This document shows positions 16,807 to 24,325 of a DNA stretch of 60,680 nucleotides, piece by piece. Below the pieces are notes generated by a model. That model was not told the origin of the DNA, ran no database searches, and saw only the letters and a program-made list of their open reading frames with translations. Where the stretch lies: the NCBI RefSeq assembly GCF_027023985.1, contig NZ_JALVTW010000038.1, positions 1 through 60,680 of the forward strand. Direction: 5' to 3'. Origin of the DNA: Persephonella sp. (GTDB lineage Bacteria; Aquificota; Aquificia; Aquificales; Hydrogenothermaceae). A program made the translations under genes and the position numbers. Position 1 is the first letter of the stretch. Each line of letters opens with the position of its first letter.

Positions 16807-16833
16807 AATCCCCCGATTCGGGGGATTTTTTTT
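16807..16833 (+). terminator. Rho-independent terminator after sdhA
   Basis: AATCCCCC and GGGGGATT form a perfect 8-base stem with a GATTC loop, followed by eight T. It isolates the sdhA transcript from pyrK. Confidence 0.9.
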
Positions 16834-16907
16834 CATTTATATCCCTTTTCAATCACCATTTAATTTTGAGATAATAATTCCAGTAATTACTTTTAGAGGG
16901 ATAAATA

Positions 16908-17687
16908 TTGATATTTGATGAAAAATACGAAATTTTAGAAAACAGACATATCTCAGGAATTACATATCTTCTTAGAATTAAAGCCCCCCAGCTTAAAGAC
17001 GCCCCTGCAGGCTCATTCGCTATGGTAAGAGCCACCTCAGATATCCAGTATGACCCTATGATGAGAAGGGCTTTTGCAATTGCAGATATCCAAGGGGATG
17101 AGGTTCTCCTTTATTATGATGTCTACGGTAAAGGCACACAAGTATTAACCTATCTAAAAAAAGGTGAGCAGGTATCTGTCCTTGCACCTCTTGGAAAAAA
17201 CTTTTTCCCTTATAACTATAATCATTATGTTATTGTCGGTGGTGGTATAGGCTTTGCAGGATTATCCTTGTTTATGAAAAAACTTAGAGAAATGGGAAAA
17301 AGTTTTACAGCAATATACGGCGTTAGAAGAAAGGAACAGCTTTCAATGCTTGACTGGATAAAAGAAAATAGCTTTGAAAATGATGTAATTATATACACCG
17401 AAGATGGTTCTTATGGAGAAAAAGGCCTTGTAACAAGGGATTTAGATAAACTGATAAATGAAAAACCGGACACAGCCTTAGCAGTTTGTGGTCCAAAAGG
17501 AATGATGAGAGCTGTTATGGATGTTGCTAAAAAACATAATACCCCTGCATATCTATCCCTTGAGAGCAAAATGGCCTGCGGGTTTGGAATATGTATAGGA
17601 TGTGTAATTAAAGATATTGAAAAAGATAACTATATACGGGTCTGTTATGAAGGACCTGTTTTTGATGGATATAAAATAAAGTTTTAA
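16908..17687 (+). CDS. pyrK: Dihydroorotate dehydrogenase electron-transfer subunit (PyrK family)
   Basis: PyrK passes electrons from dihydroorotate dehydrogenase B to NAD+ through FAD and a [2Fe-2S] cluster. The 259 residues have an N-terminal FAD barrel (FAMVRA, MMRRAFAIAD), an NAD-binding core (HYVIVGGGIGFAGL, AVCGPKGMMRAV) and the cluster loop SKMACGFGICIGCVIK with a later Cys in RVCYEGPVF. Those four cysteines match the PyrK pattern. The start is a TTG with AGAGGG upstream. PyrD is not adjacent; related proteins also serve hydrogenases or sulfide-utilising enzymes, so the partner is inferred. Confidence 0.85.
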   Translation: MIFDEKYEILENRHISGITYLLRIKAPQLKDAPAGSFAMVRATSDIQYDPMMRRAFAIADIQGDEVLLYYDVYGKGTQVLTYLKKGEQVSVLAPLGKNFFPYNYNHYVIVGGGIGFAGLSLFMKKLREMGKSFTAIYGVRRKEQLSMLDWIKENSFENDVIIYTEDGSYGEKGLVTRDLDKLINEKPDTALAVCGPKGMMRAVMDVAKKHNTPAYLSLESKMACGFGICIGCVIKDIEKDNYIRVCYEGPVFDGYKIKF

Positions 17688-17699
17688 AGGGAGAAAGTT

Positions 17700-18185
17700 A
17701 TGAGATATGAAATAACAAAAAGATTTAAATTTGAAGCCGGTCATAGGGTATGGAAACAAAATCTTATGTCCGGTAAAGGCGCAAAATTAATGGGAAAAGA
17801 AATCCCTCCAAATCCCTGTCTTAACATTCATGGACATAGTTATAAAGTGGAAGTAACCGTAGGTTCAGATACTCTAAATGAACAGGAGATGGTTATAGAT
17901 TTTTATCATATAAAGGCTGCATTAAAAGATTTGATAGATAATCAGATAGACCATTCATTTATTATTGACAAAAATGACCCGTTATTTCCAACTTTTAAAG
18001 AACATTTTGGATTTTTAAAGCTGTTTGTTGTTGATTTTTGCCCAACGGCTGAAGCTATAGCCAGATTTATTTACAAATTCCTTGAGAAAAAACTTGAAGA
18101 GGCTGGTCTGCTGGAAGATATTAAAGTTGTATCTGTTACAGTCTGGGAAACAGAAACAGGTAAGGCTGTTTATAAGGAAGATTAG
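17700..18185 (+). CDS. queD: 6-carboxytetrahydropterin synthase (QueD/PTPS family)
   Basis: The family converts dihydroneopterin triphosphate to 6-carboxy-5,6,7,8-tetrahydropterin on the way to queuosine, or makes 6-pyruvoyl-tetrahydropterin. Zinc-binding histidines are visible in FEAGHRVW and NIHGHSYKVEV; the catalytic Cys candidate is NPCLNIHG, and PTAEAIARF and VTVWETETGKAVY are the C-terminal signatures. There is a longer insert than usual (NQNLMSGKGAKLMGKEIPP region), often seen in thermophile homologues. It follows pyrK by 12 bases. Confidence 0.88.
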   Translation: MRYEITKRFKFEAGHRVWKQNLMSGKGAKLMGKEIPPNPCLNIHGHSYKVEVTVGSDTLNEQEMVIDFYHIKAALKDLIDNQIDHSFIIDKNDPLFPTFKEHFGFLKLFVVDFCPTAEAIARFIYKFLEKKLEEAGLLEDIKVVSVTVWETETGKAVYKED

Positions 18186-18203
18186 ATAAATAAGGAATTT
18201 GTC

Positions 18204-18416
18204 ATGGGTAAAATTATAATTGAAACAAATGATAAAAAGGAAATAAAAATAAAGACATCTTTGAATTCACAGCAAGTGGAGAAACTAATAAAAGAACTGA
18301 AAAACAAAGAACAAGCAGAAAAAGCATTTAAAAAGCTAAGAGGGATATTGAGAACAGAAAAATCAGCGGAAGAACTTGTTGGAGAATTATATGAAGAAAT
18401 ATATGGTAGACAGTAA
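18204..18416 (+). CDS. Small antitoxin of a VapBC-type pair
   Basis: A 70-residue charged protein (GKIIIETNDKKEIKIKTSLN...) with an N-terminal beta hairpin-like segment and a long Lys/Glu helix, ending ELYEEIYGRQ. It overlaps the start of a complete PIN-domain gene by 26 bases, the typical arrangement for an antitoxin and its toxin. DNA-binding fold not recognisable with certainty. Confidence 0.65.
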   Translation: MGKIIIETNDKKEIKIKTSLNSQQVEKLIKELKNKEQAEKAFKKLRGILRTEKSAEELVGELYEEIYGRQ

Positions 18417-18855
18417 TATTCTCATTGAATATTTTAAGGACATACCTGAAGCTGTAAAAATAATAGAAACAATACGGGAAAAAAATACAAATGAATATTA
18501 CATAACAATAGATACTTTAGAAGAGATTTTATATATTCTTGTAAGACACTTGTCAGGAAAGTCCTATTGGGAACTCAAAAACAATCCTGAAATAGCAAAA
18601 AAATACTATAAAACAATAATTCCTTTAATAGAAACAATAATAAAGTCATCATTTGAAATTTTACCCACTACACAGAAAACCTATGAGACATTTATGAAAG
18701 TATGTAAAAAGTATGGGCTACTTCCTAAAGATGCTCTTTTGTTAACACTATGTATTGATAACAAAATTAACAATATCATAACTTTTGATACTGATTTCAA
18801 AAATTTAGATTTAAAGAAAATTAAAATTATATCTTCTGCAGAAGATATAAAGTAA
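18391..18855 (+). CDS. PIN-domain ribonuclease toxin (VapC-like)
   Basis: A 154-residue PIN protein. The start at ATG 18391 has GGAG seven bases upstream; an earlier TTG at 18376 would add five residues. The first acidic motif is YMVDSNILIEYFKD, the second acidic residue lies in DTLEEILYI, the third in LPKDALLLTLC and the last in IITFDTDFKNLDL, so all four catalytic acids appear present. Unlike the truncated copy at 3937-4128 this toxin looks intact. It sits between queD and a carbonic-anhydrase operon as a compact insertion. Confidence 0.85.
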   Translation: MKKYMVDSNILIEYFKDIPEAVKIIETIREKNTNEYYITIDTLEEILYILVRHLSGKSYWELKNNPEIAKKYYKTIIPLIETIIKSSFEILPTTQKTYETFMKVCKKYGLLPKDALLLTLCIDNKINNIITFDTDFKNLDLKKIKIISSAEDIK

Positions 18856-18866
18856 AGGAAACATAA

Positions 18867-18986
18867 ATGGAACTTGCATCAATACTTGTTGTGGTCTTAA
18901 TAATGGCTTCTATGACAGCCCTTTACTTTGTAATAGGATATAGATTTCTAAAAAAACATAGGAGAGGTAAGGATGGCAATAATTAA
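18867..18986 (+). CDS. 39-residue single-pass membrane protein
   Basis: An ATG after AAAGGAAACATAA opens a 39-codon frame: one hydrophobic helix (ASILVVVLIMASMTALYFVI) followed by a basic tail GYRFLKKHRRGKDGNN. It overlaps the following carbonic-anhydrase-like gene by 14 bases, which favours real translation and coupling. The orientation by the positive-inside rule would put the basic C-terminus in the cytoplasm. No family recognised. Confidence 0.55.
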   Translation: MELASILVVVLIMASMTALYFVIGYRFLKKHRRGKDGNN

Positions 18987-19491
18987 GCCTTACAAGGGAA
19001 AGTATCCTAAAATACATCCTTCAGCCTTTATAGCCGAAAATGCAGTTATTATTGGAGATGTTGAGATAGGAGAGGATTGTTCAATCTGGTATAACGTGGT
19101 AATAAGGGGAGATGTTAACTATATCAGGATTGGAGATAGAACAAATATACAGGACGGAACAATAATCCATGTTGACCACAAAAAATATCCAACAATAATC
19201 GGAAAAGAAGTCACAGTAGGCCATAACGTCATGCTCCATGCCTGCACTATAGAAGACAGATGTCTAATAGGTATGTCTGCTACTGTGATGGATGGAGTGG
19301 TTGTAGGAAGGGAAAGTATAGTAGGAGCAGGAGCACTTGTCACTCCAGGCAAAAAAATAGAACCCCAATCCCTCTGGACAGGAGCACCGGCAAAGTTCAA
19401 AAGAAAGCTAACAGAAGATGAATTAAAATGGCTTGAAAAATCCTATCAAAACTATATCATGTATAAAAATTCTTATTTAAATGAGTTATAA
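18973..19491 (+). CDS. Gamma-carbonic anhydrase-like, left-handed beta-helix hexapeptide protein
   Basis: A 172-residue trimeric left-handed beta-helix protein of the gamma-CA/YrdA group. Hexapeptide repeats run through the centre (VIIGDVEIGEDCSIWYNVVI). The metal ligands appear as His in IIHVDHK, GHNVMLHAC and the intervening helix turn; RGDVNYIRIGDRTNIQDG is the conserved entry segment. Members act as carbonic anhydrases or are orphans bound to other complexes. Coupling to the small membrane gene upstream suggests the two work together, which is inference. Confidence 0.85.
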   Translation: MAIIKPYKGKYPKIHPSAFIAENAVIIGDVEIGEDCSIWYNVVIRGDVNYIRIGDRTNIQDGTIIHVDHKKYPTIIGKEVTVGHNVMLHACTIEDRCLIGMSATVMDGVVVGRESIVGAGALVTPGKKIEPQSLWTGAPAKFKRKLTEDELKWLEKSYQNYIMYKNSYLNEL

Positions 19492-19524
19492 TACTTTTCC
19501 TTAAAAACAAAAAAGAGGTTAGAA

Positions 19525-19830
19525 ATGACAAAAGCTGATATAGTCAACTGGATAATAGAGAATAAAAATGTCAGCTTGCCAAAAAAAGATATTGCAGATG
19601 TTGTCAATAGAGTTTTTGAGCTGATAGCAGACGAAATAGTTAACGGTGAGGATGAACATAAAATACAAATATCAGGATTTGGAACGTTTGTTGTTAAAAA
19701 AAGAGCACCTAAAATAGGCAGGAATCCTAAAACAAAAGAAGAAAAGTTGATACCTGAAAGACTTGGTGTATCATTTAAAATGGGTAAAAAACTTCAAAAG
19801 GCTTTAAATGGAGAAAAAGTCGGAGCGTAG
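19525..19830 (+). CDS. HU/IHF-family DNA-binding protein
   Basis: A 101-residue nucleoid protein: helical N-terminus (TKADIVNWIIENKNVSLPKKD), FELIADEIVNGE, then the beta-arm core KIQISGFGTFVVKKRAPKIGRNPKTKEE and an FKMGKKLQKALNG end. The GRNPKT segment is the DNA-bending arm tip of HU and IHF. Its last three codons and stop (GTC GGA GCG TAG) run into the first 10 bases of tRNA-Pro, so the mRNA 3' end and tRNA 5' end compete. A ribosome site AGAGGTTAGAA precedes the ATG. Confidence 0.93.
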   Translation: MTKADIVNWIIENKNVSLPKKDIADVVNRVFELIADEIVNGEDEHKIQISGFGTFVVKKRAPKIGRNPKTKEEKLIPERLGVSFKMGKKLQKALNGEKVGA

Positions 19831-19896
19831 CTCAGGCGGTAGAGCACTGGCATGGGGGGCCAGAGGTCGGCGGTTCGAGTCCGCTCGCTCCGACCA
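19821..19896 (+). tRNA. tRNA-Pro (anticodon GGG)
   Basis: Acceptor stem CGGAGCG/CGCTCCG, D arm, anticodon stem CTGGC/GCCAG with loop ATGGGGG, T arm GGCGGTTCGAGTCCGCT-like, discriminator A and an encoded CCA. The anticodon GGG reads CCC/CCU. The 5' end overlaps the HU gene by 10 bases, so the tRNA is probably cut from the HU transcript. Confidence 0.95.
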
Positions 19897-19938
19897 TTTA
19901 TAGAATTTCTAAATATCAGATATAAAAAATTATGAATA

Positions 19939-20398
19939 AGGGTTTAAAATGGGAGTGCTGGCAGGTTGGAAACCCTGCTTCCGCTTAACTGCCAGCAACA
20001 GACCCGCCACGGGCAGGGAAACGGGTGGGCGTCCAAAGATTTAAACTTACTAAATAATTGCTATTGTCTTAACTGAAACCCGGGGCAATGGGAGCCCCGC
20101 GGCCGGTTAAGACAATTAGGAAGCTTGTAACTGATATCTAAAGATACAGCCACATTAGGACGATTAGCAACGCCCCAATGTAAAGAATACACCATTTCAA
20201 ATCCCTGTTTAAGGCTGGATAGTAATTGTTTTACCCAGAAACCGTTTCTCTTCAGATGGGAAAGTGATTTTGGAGTTTTTAAAATAAAAAAACTTTATCG
20301 TCTTCTTCCGATTTAAACAGTTTTTTGAATTAGGTGAACTCAAAGTAAAGAAAAACTGAGTTTTCAACCGATAAGAGCTAAAAATTATAAAACGAAAT
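19939..20398 (+). ncRNA. Candidate large structured non-coding RNA (unclassified)
   Basis: No credible gene occurs between tRNA-Pro and the Rad52-like gene, yet the DNA is rich in nested inverted repeats and is more GC-rich than its surroundings. GTTTAAA near 19942 pairs with TTTAAAC near 20040. Inside is GCTGGCAG/CTGCCAGC (8 bp) and CCCGCC/GGTGGG around 20000-20030. A long hairpin at 20063-20116 pairs ATTGTCTTAACTG with CGGTTAAGACAAT (13 bp, one G-T) and is capped by CGGGGC-AATGGGA-GCCCCG. CTGTTTAA (20205) can pair with TTAAACAG (20313). A terminator hairpin closes the region. I checked by eye for RNase P, tmRNA, SRP, cobalamin and hammerhead signatures and found none. Strand is uncertain. 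Confidence 0.5.
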
Positions 20399-20416
20399 CA
20401 GGGGCTAAAGCCCCTG
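20399..20416. terminator. Hairpin terminator between the structured region and the Rad52-like gene
   Basis: CAGGGGC-TAAA-GCCCCTG is a perfect 7-base stem. On the minus strand it is followed by ATTTCGTTTT and lies 4 bases past the Rad52-like stop, so it probably ends that transcript; it may also end transcription coming from tRNA-Pro. Confidence 0.7.
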
Positions 20417-20420
20417 CAAC

Positions 20421-21086
20421 TTAAACAGCAATTCTTTTGTAAGCCTCAATTAATCTGCTTACTTCTTGACCTGTTAGTTCCTTCAGTTCCTTTTCTGTTC
20501 TTACCGTTTTGTTCAATATCTGTTTTGCCATTTTAGGAAACTCAATCTGTGTTTTCTTTGCCAGTGTTTTCAGATATTCAATCTGTTTTTCTGTAGGTTG
20601 TGTGGTTCTTGGTTCAGGGGCAGATAGTTTAAATTCTCCCAGTTCAAGCTCCCCTCTGTAAGCTTTATTGCCAATTGAATAAAGGGAAAGACATTTTCCT
20701 ATAGCATCTGTGATAGCTCCTTTAATCGCATCTCCAGGAGTTACATTTTCACCACCACCGACCTGAACTTTCCTTATTCTGTCATCTAAAATCCATAGGG
20801 AAACTTCTACCGTAGCCTGATAAACCTTTTCTTTGTTACCGCTTTTCCTTACGACCTCTTTTTCCTCAAGAGAGATGAGTTTGTAGTCATATCCCCAGAT
20901 TGTTGTTATACTATTCAGGGCATCAATTAAAAATTGTGGGATATATCCTACAAGCTTTCTTCCCCTTGCTGGGACTTCCTGAATAGCCTTTTCTCCATAT
21001 TTATCTAAAATCTCATTAACCCTCTTTGCAACCTCCTTTAGCTGCTTGTCTAACTTTTGTTTTTCTTCAGTGGAAAGTCTTTCCAT
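20421..21086 (-). CDS. Rad52/Rad22-like single-strand annealing protein
   Basis: A 221-residue protein whose centre matches the Rad52/Rad22 annealing fold: VPARGRKLVGYIPQFLIDALN, then WGYDYKLISLEEKEVV, an alternating strand YQATVEVSLWILD, and GDAIKGAITDAIGKCLSLYSIGNKAYRGEL, the Rad52 signature helix. The C-terminal 60 residues (TEKQIEYLKTLAKKTQIEFPK) resemble a small helical domain often attached to phage Rad52-type proteins. These proteins anneal complementary single strands and are most often found on phages and mobile elements. It stands alone, next to a tRNA and the structured region, hinting at a former mobile element; no integrase is seen. Confidence 0.8.
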   Translation of the reverse strand: MERLSTEEKQKLDKQLKEVAKRVNEILDKYGEKAIQEVPARGRKLVGYIPQFLIDALNSITTIWGYDYKLISLEEKEVVRKSGNKEKVYQATVEVSLWILDDRIRKVQVGGGENVTPGDAIKGAITDAIGKCLSLYSIGNKAYRGELELGEFKLSAPEPRTTQPTEKQIEYLKTLAKKTQIEFPKMAKQILNKTVRTEKELKELTGQEVSRLIEAYKRIAV

Positions 21087-21170
21087 AGAATAAATCCTCC
21101 TTTTACAAGATTTTTCAATGACTTACAATTTATGAAATAGTTGTTTTTAAGCAAGTTTTTCCAAAATTAG

Positions 21171-21176
21171 TATAAT
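21171..21176 (+). promoter_or_regulatory. Predicted -10 box for lpxB
   Basis: TATAAT lies 31 bases upstream of the lpxB TTG; the -35 position (TAAGCA at a 17-base spacing) is weak, so confidence is modest. Confidence 0.4.
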
Positions 21177-21206
21177 TAGGTGAAAAATTTTTAAAGTGGA
21201 GAAAAA

Positions 21207-22373
21207 TTGAAAAAAGTCTTTATTAGTGTTGGCGAAATATCAGGCGATAACTATGCATCCCAGCTTATAAAACTGCTTCCTGAATTTGAGTGGCTTGGTA
21301 TTACAGGGCCTAAAATGCGTGATGCCGGGTGTAAAACTGTAGAGAGATTAGAGGATATATCCGTTGTCGGTATTATGGAAGCCTTACCAAAATATTTCAA
21401 AATAAAACAGGCCTTTAAAAAAGCAGTTAAAGAGTTTGATAAGGGGGTTGATTTACTTGTTGTTGTGGATTTTCCCGGATTTAATCTGAAACTCCTTGAA
21501 GAAGCCAAAAAAAGAGGAATAAAAACTGTTTATTTTATTGCCCCGCAGGTATGGGCATGGGGAAAAGGTAGAATTCCCAAAATAGCCAAATATACAGACC
21601 TGCTTATATCTATATGGCCTTTTGAAGAAGAGATTTATAAACCTTATTTAAATGAAAATTTCAGGCTTGAGTTTGTAGGGCATCCCCTTCTGGATATAGT
21701 CAAATCCGAAACTACAGAAGAAAAATTTAAAAAGAGGTTGGAAATTCCTTCAGATAAAAGGATATTTGGACTTTTGCCAGGAAGCAGAGAAAGTGAAGTA
21801 AAAACCCTTCTTCCTATAATGCTTCAGGCTGCACAGATAATCCTAAAAGAAAAACTGGATTTACATTTTGTTATTCCTGTCACGCCAAATATGGAAAATC
21901 TGGCAAGGGATATTGTATCTACATATAAAAATCTACCTGTTAGTATAATCACCGGCAATCAGCTAAAAAATCCTTCTTATGAAGTTATGAAACATTCTGT
22001 TTTTTCTGTAATAGCCTCAGGGACTGCAACGCTGGAAGCTGCAATTATAGGAAATCCGTTTTTACTGGTTTATAAAGTGTCTCCGATAACATTTTTTATT
22101 GGAAAAATGCTGGTTTCCATAAACTTTTTAGGGCTGCCTAATATTATTGCAGGTAGGGAAGTGATAAAGGAACTTCTCCAAAAAGATTGCAATCCGCAAA
22201 CTATAGCAGAATGGAGTATAAAATATCTAAAAGATAAAAAGCTTTACAATAAAACCAAAACCGAACTGACGGAAGTAAAACAGAAATTAGGACAACCGGG
22301 AGCCCTTCAAAAAACAGCGGATATTATCAGGCAGTTTATTGCTGCTGGGGAAAATAATAAAGCTGCCAGGTAA
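21207..22373 (+). CDS. lpxB: Lipid-A-disaccharide synthase
   Basis: LpxB joins UDP-2,3-diacylglucosamine and lipid X to form the lipid A disaccharide at the inner membrane; its presence shows an LPS outer membrane. The 388 residues start at a TTG with GGAG six bases upstream and have the N-terminal FISVGEISGDNYASQLI, the LVVVDFPGFNLKLL and YFIAPQVWAWGKGRI signatures, FVGHPLLD, LPGSRESEVKTLLP, and the nucleotide site ASGTATLEAAIIGNPF. The 3' end overlaps a convergent gene by 38 bases. Confidence 0.96.
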   Translation: MKKVFISVGEISGDNYASQLIKLLPEFEWLGITGPKMRDAGCKTVERLEDISVVGIMEALPKYFKIKQAFKKAVKEFDKGVDLLVVVDFPGFNLKLLEEAKKRGIKTVYFIAPQVWAWGKGRIPKIAKYTDLLISIWPFEEEIYKPYLNENFRLEFVGHPLLDIVKSETTEEKFKKRLEIPSDKRIFGLLPGSRESEVKTLLPIMLQAAQIILKEKLDLHFVIPVTPNMENLARDIVSTYKNLPVSIITGNQLKNPSYEVMKHSVFSVIASGTATLEAAIIGNPFLLVYKVSPITFFIGKMLVSINFLGLPNIIAGREVIKELLQKDCNPQTIAEWSIKYLKDKKLYNKTKTELTEVKQKLGQPGALQKTADIIRQFIAAGENNKAAR

Positions 22374-22770
22374 TAACACCTTTATCACAATCCAGTTTAT
22401 CATCTATTTCGCAGTATGTAAGTATTATCTGGCCTATAGTCATATCTTTGATTACTTTCCTTTCTGGGATATTTCCAATATAGGTGATACAGTTATTTTC
22501 CCTTTCAACATCTACCAGTTTCACATCGTAAAATCCCCGAATATATTTTCTTTCTCCGAGGGTAAATCCAAGGGGACATTTTGAGCTGTCAATTTTAAGC
22601 ACAAAATCACCGGGTAAACTCAGCATTTTAATAGGCTGCTTTTTAAAAAAGTAAAATTTCCCGTAATAAACATCTTTACCAAGGATTATGACTTTGTCGT
22701 TTTCAGAATAAAGAATTCCCTGAGCATAAGCAAAACCAAAAATACCAAGCAAAATAATTAAAAATCTCAT
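22336..22770 (-). CDS. Secreted/periplasmic protein of unknown family
   Basis: The start ATG at 22770 follows AGAGGTG; 144 residues result. An N-terminal signal peptide (RFLIILLGIFGFAYAQG) is followed by a beta-rich domain with four cysteines (SSKCPLG, NNCITY, TYCEIDDKLDCDKG) that could form disulfides. No known domain is recognised. It follows the CsgG-like lipoprotein gene by 14 bases, so the two likely act together at the cell envelope. The 3' end overlaps lpxB. Confidence 0.6.
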   Translation of the reverse strand: MRFLIILLGIFGFAYAQGILYSENDKVIILGKDVYYGKFYFFKKQPIKMLSLPGDFVLKIDSSKCPLGFTLGERKYIRGFYDVKLVDVERENNCITYIGNIPERKVIKDMTIGQIILTYCEIDDKLDCDKGVITWQLYYFPQQQ

Positions 22771-22784
22771 CTTTATCACCTCTT

Positions 22785-23510
22785 TTAATTAATATTATGT
22801 CTGTAATACTCCTGTGGAATACTTTTTATGATTTCTGCTGCAATTTTTTTAACCATATTTTGTATCGTCTGTTCCATTGGTATACTCTGGTCTACCGAGA
22901 TACCTCCAATAACACCACCTTTTTTAAATGCACCTTCTCCTAAAACAAGGTTCCACCAGTTCCATTTACCCTCTCCTTTTATGGATTTCAAAACTCTACC
23001 TGTTCTGACATCAACAAGGCGAACTATTATCTGTATATAGCTTTCTTTATACTGGGCAATTCCCCCTGTTATGTGATGTCTGCCTCCTTCTTTCCACGGG
23101 ATTAGAGCCGGAACAAAAAATTTAGTTTTTTTAGGTTCAACTGCCGTGATTACTCCAATAACCAGAATGTCTGCCCCTTCCAGTAGTCCTGTAGGAATGG
23201 CTTTTTTAATGTCAATCATATCTGACTGGGATAGAAGCAACTCTTTTTTTATCTCCTCAAGGCCGTATCCCCTTTCAAGCATTATAAATCTGTTTGTGTG
23301 GAGCAGTTCATTTATGAGCAAATCCTGTGTAATACTGGCTATATTTTCACTGCATTTTGCTGCTTTACACAGGACTATAGGAACAGCCATTCTAACCTTT
23401 TGGCCTTCATATCTGACATTTTTAAACTTTGTGGTGTCTACATTGCTTTTTATCCCTGAACATCCGGCAGCAAACAAAACAATCAATAAAACAAAAATCT
23501 TTTTAAACAT
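22785..23510 (-). CDS. CsgG-family outer-membrane lipoprotein
   Basis: A 241-residue lipoprotein precursor: signal MFKKIFVLLIVLFAAGCSG with lipobox AAGC. The mature part has the CsgG/HfaB fold features: RMAVPIVL, SITQDLLINELLHTNRFIMLERGYGLEEIKKELLL, GADILVIGVITAVEP, and the repeat of strands with IQIIVRLVDVRTGRVLKSIKGEGK. CsgG forms a pore for curli subunits; wider family members are general periplasmic/outer-membrane factors. No curli genes are visible. It forms a two-gene operon with the secreted protein that follows. Confidence 0.75.
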   Translation of the reverse strand: MFKKIFVLLIVLFAAGCSGIKSNVDTTKFKNVRYEGQKVRMAVPIVLCKAAKCSENIASITQDLLINELLHTNRFIMLERGYGLEEIKKELLLSQSDMIDIKKAIPTGLLEGADILVIGVITAVEPKKTKFFVPALIPWKEGGRHHITGGIAQYKESYIQIIVRLVDVRTGRVLKSIKGEGKWNWWNLVLGEGAFKKGGVIGGISVDQSIPMEQTIQNMVKKIAAEIIKSIPQEYYRHNIN

Positions 23511-23587
23511 AACCCCCTCTAAATCCTATTCTGCTTATAGTTATAATATTATTTTTCATTTTGGAATAAAACAATGTAGAGGTGTTA

Positions 23588-24325
23588 ATGGAATACAAAT
23601 TTCTTGCCTCATATATTCTCATACTTATTGCTCTGTATTTTTCATACAGGGAAAAATTAGGACTTGAGAAAACTATACTGATTAACTCTATACGGGCTTT
23701 GCTTCAATTGGCTGCCCTTGGGTATCTGCTGTTTTTTATTTTTAAGCTAAAAAATCCGGTAGCCCTTGTTTTGATTCTTGTTTTTATGGTTGTTTTTGCG
23801 GCATGGACAGGGCAAAGGAGAGTAAAACTTGCTGATAAAGGATTTTTAACAGCTTTTCAGGTTATATTTCTATCTTCCTTTATAGTGATTTCCTCCTTGC
23901 TGCTTATGGGCATTATAACCTTTGAGCCAAACCAGATAATTCCTGTCGGTGGTATGGTAATAGGAAACTCCTTAAATGTTTATACACTGGCAGTTGACCG
24001 GATGAAAGGAGAAACAAGGAACACACTGGATATTATTGAGGGTGTGGTTGCATTGGGAGGCAGCCTTAAAGATGCTTTTTACTTTATCAGGAAGGAGTCT
24101 TTGAAAGCCTCATTAATTCCGATACTGAATTCCCTGCAAACGGTGGGTATTATTCATATTCCCGGAATAACAACAGGTATGCTACTTGCAGGGGCTGACC
24201 CATTTGAAGCAGTATCTTATCAGCTTGCTATAATGTATATGATGGTTGCTGTGGCACTGTTTACAGGACTGTTTTCTATAAACTTTGGATACAAAAAAAT
24301 AATAAGGACGGTTACTGAAGGTTGA
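23588..24325 (+). CDS. fetB: Iron-export type ABC permease, FetB/UPF0014 family
   Basis: A 245-residue protein with about seven hydrophobic helices and the UPF0014 signatures INSIRALLQLAALGYLL, WTGQRRVKL, VIGNSLNVYTLAVDRMKGE and IPGITTGMLLAGADPFEAVSYQLAIMY. FetAB in Escherichia coli exports iron and protects from peroxide. The start ATG at 23588 follows AGAGG; a GTG two codons earlier is also possible. The ATPase partner FetA is not adjacent. The fused ferritin/VIT gene two genes downstream also fits iron export. Confidence 0.82.
   Translation: MEYKFLASYILILIALYFSYREKLGLEKTILINSIRALLQLAALGYLLFFIFKLKNPVALVLILVFMVVFAAWTGQRRVKLADKGFLTAFQVIFLSSFIVISSLLLMGIITFEPNQIIPVGGMVIGNSLNVYTLAVDRMKGETRNTLDIIEGVVALGGSLKDAFYFIRKESLKASLIPILNSLQTVGIIHIPGITTGMLLAGADPFEAVSYQLAIMYMMVAVALFTGLFSINFGYKKIIRTVTEG

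Noticed and set aside
20067-20201. A 44-codon antisense ORF (starts MVYSLHWGVANRPNVAV) in the structured region
   Set aside because: It runs straight through the long hairpin stem, has no ribosome site and ends at the stem base; codon content follows the hairpin. Kept only as a shadow of the RNA-like sequence.
19939-20220. RNase P RNA, tmRNA, SRP RNA, cobalamin riboswitch or hammerhead ribozyme as identity of the structured region
   Set aside because: The conserved core sequences (for RNase P the GGAAAGTCCG/ACAGAA pair, for SRP the GGAAGCAGC loop, for B12 the GCAACTG and B12-box, for hammerhead CTGATGA/GAAA) are not present together in either strand. A short similarity such as GCAACAGA is not enough.
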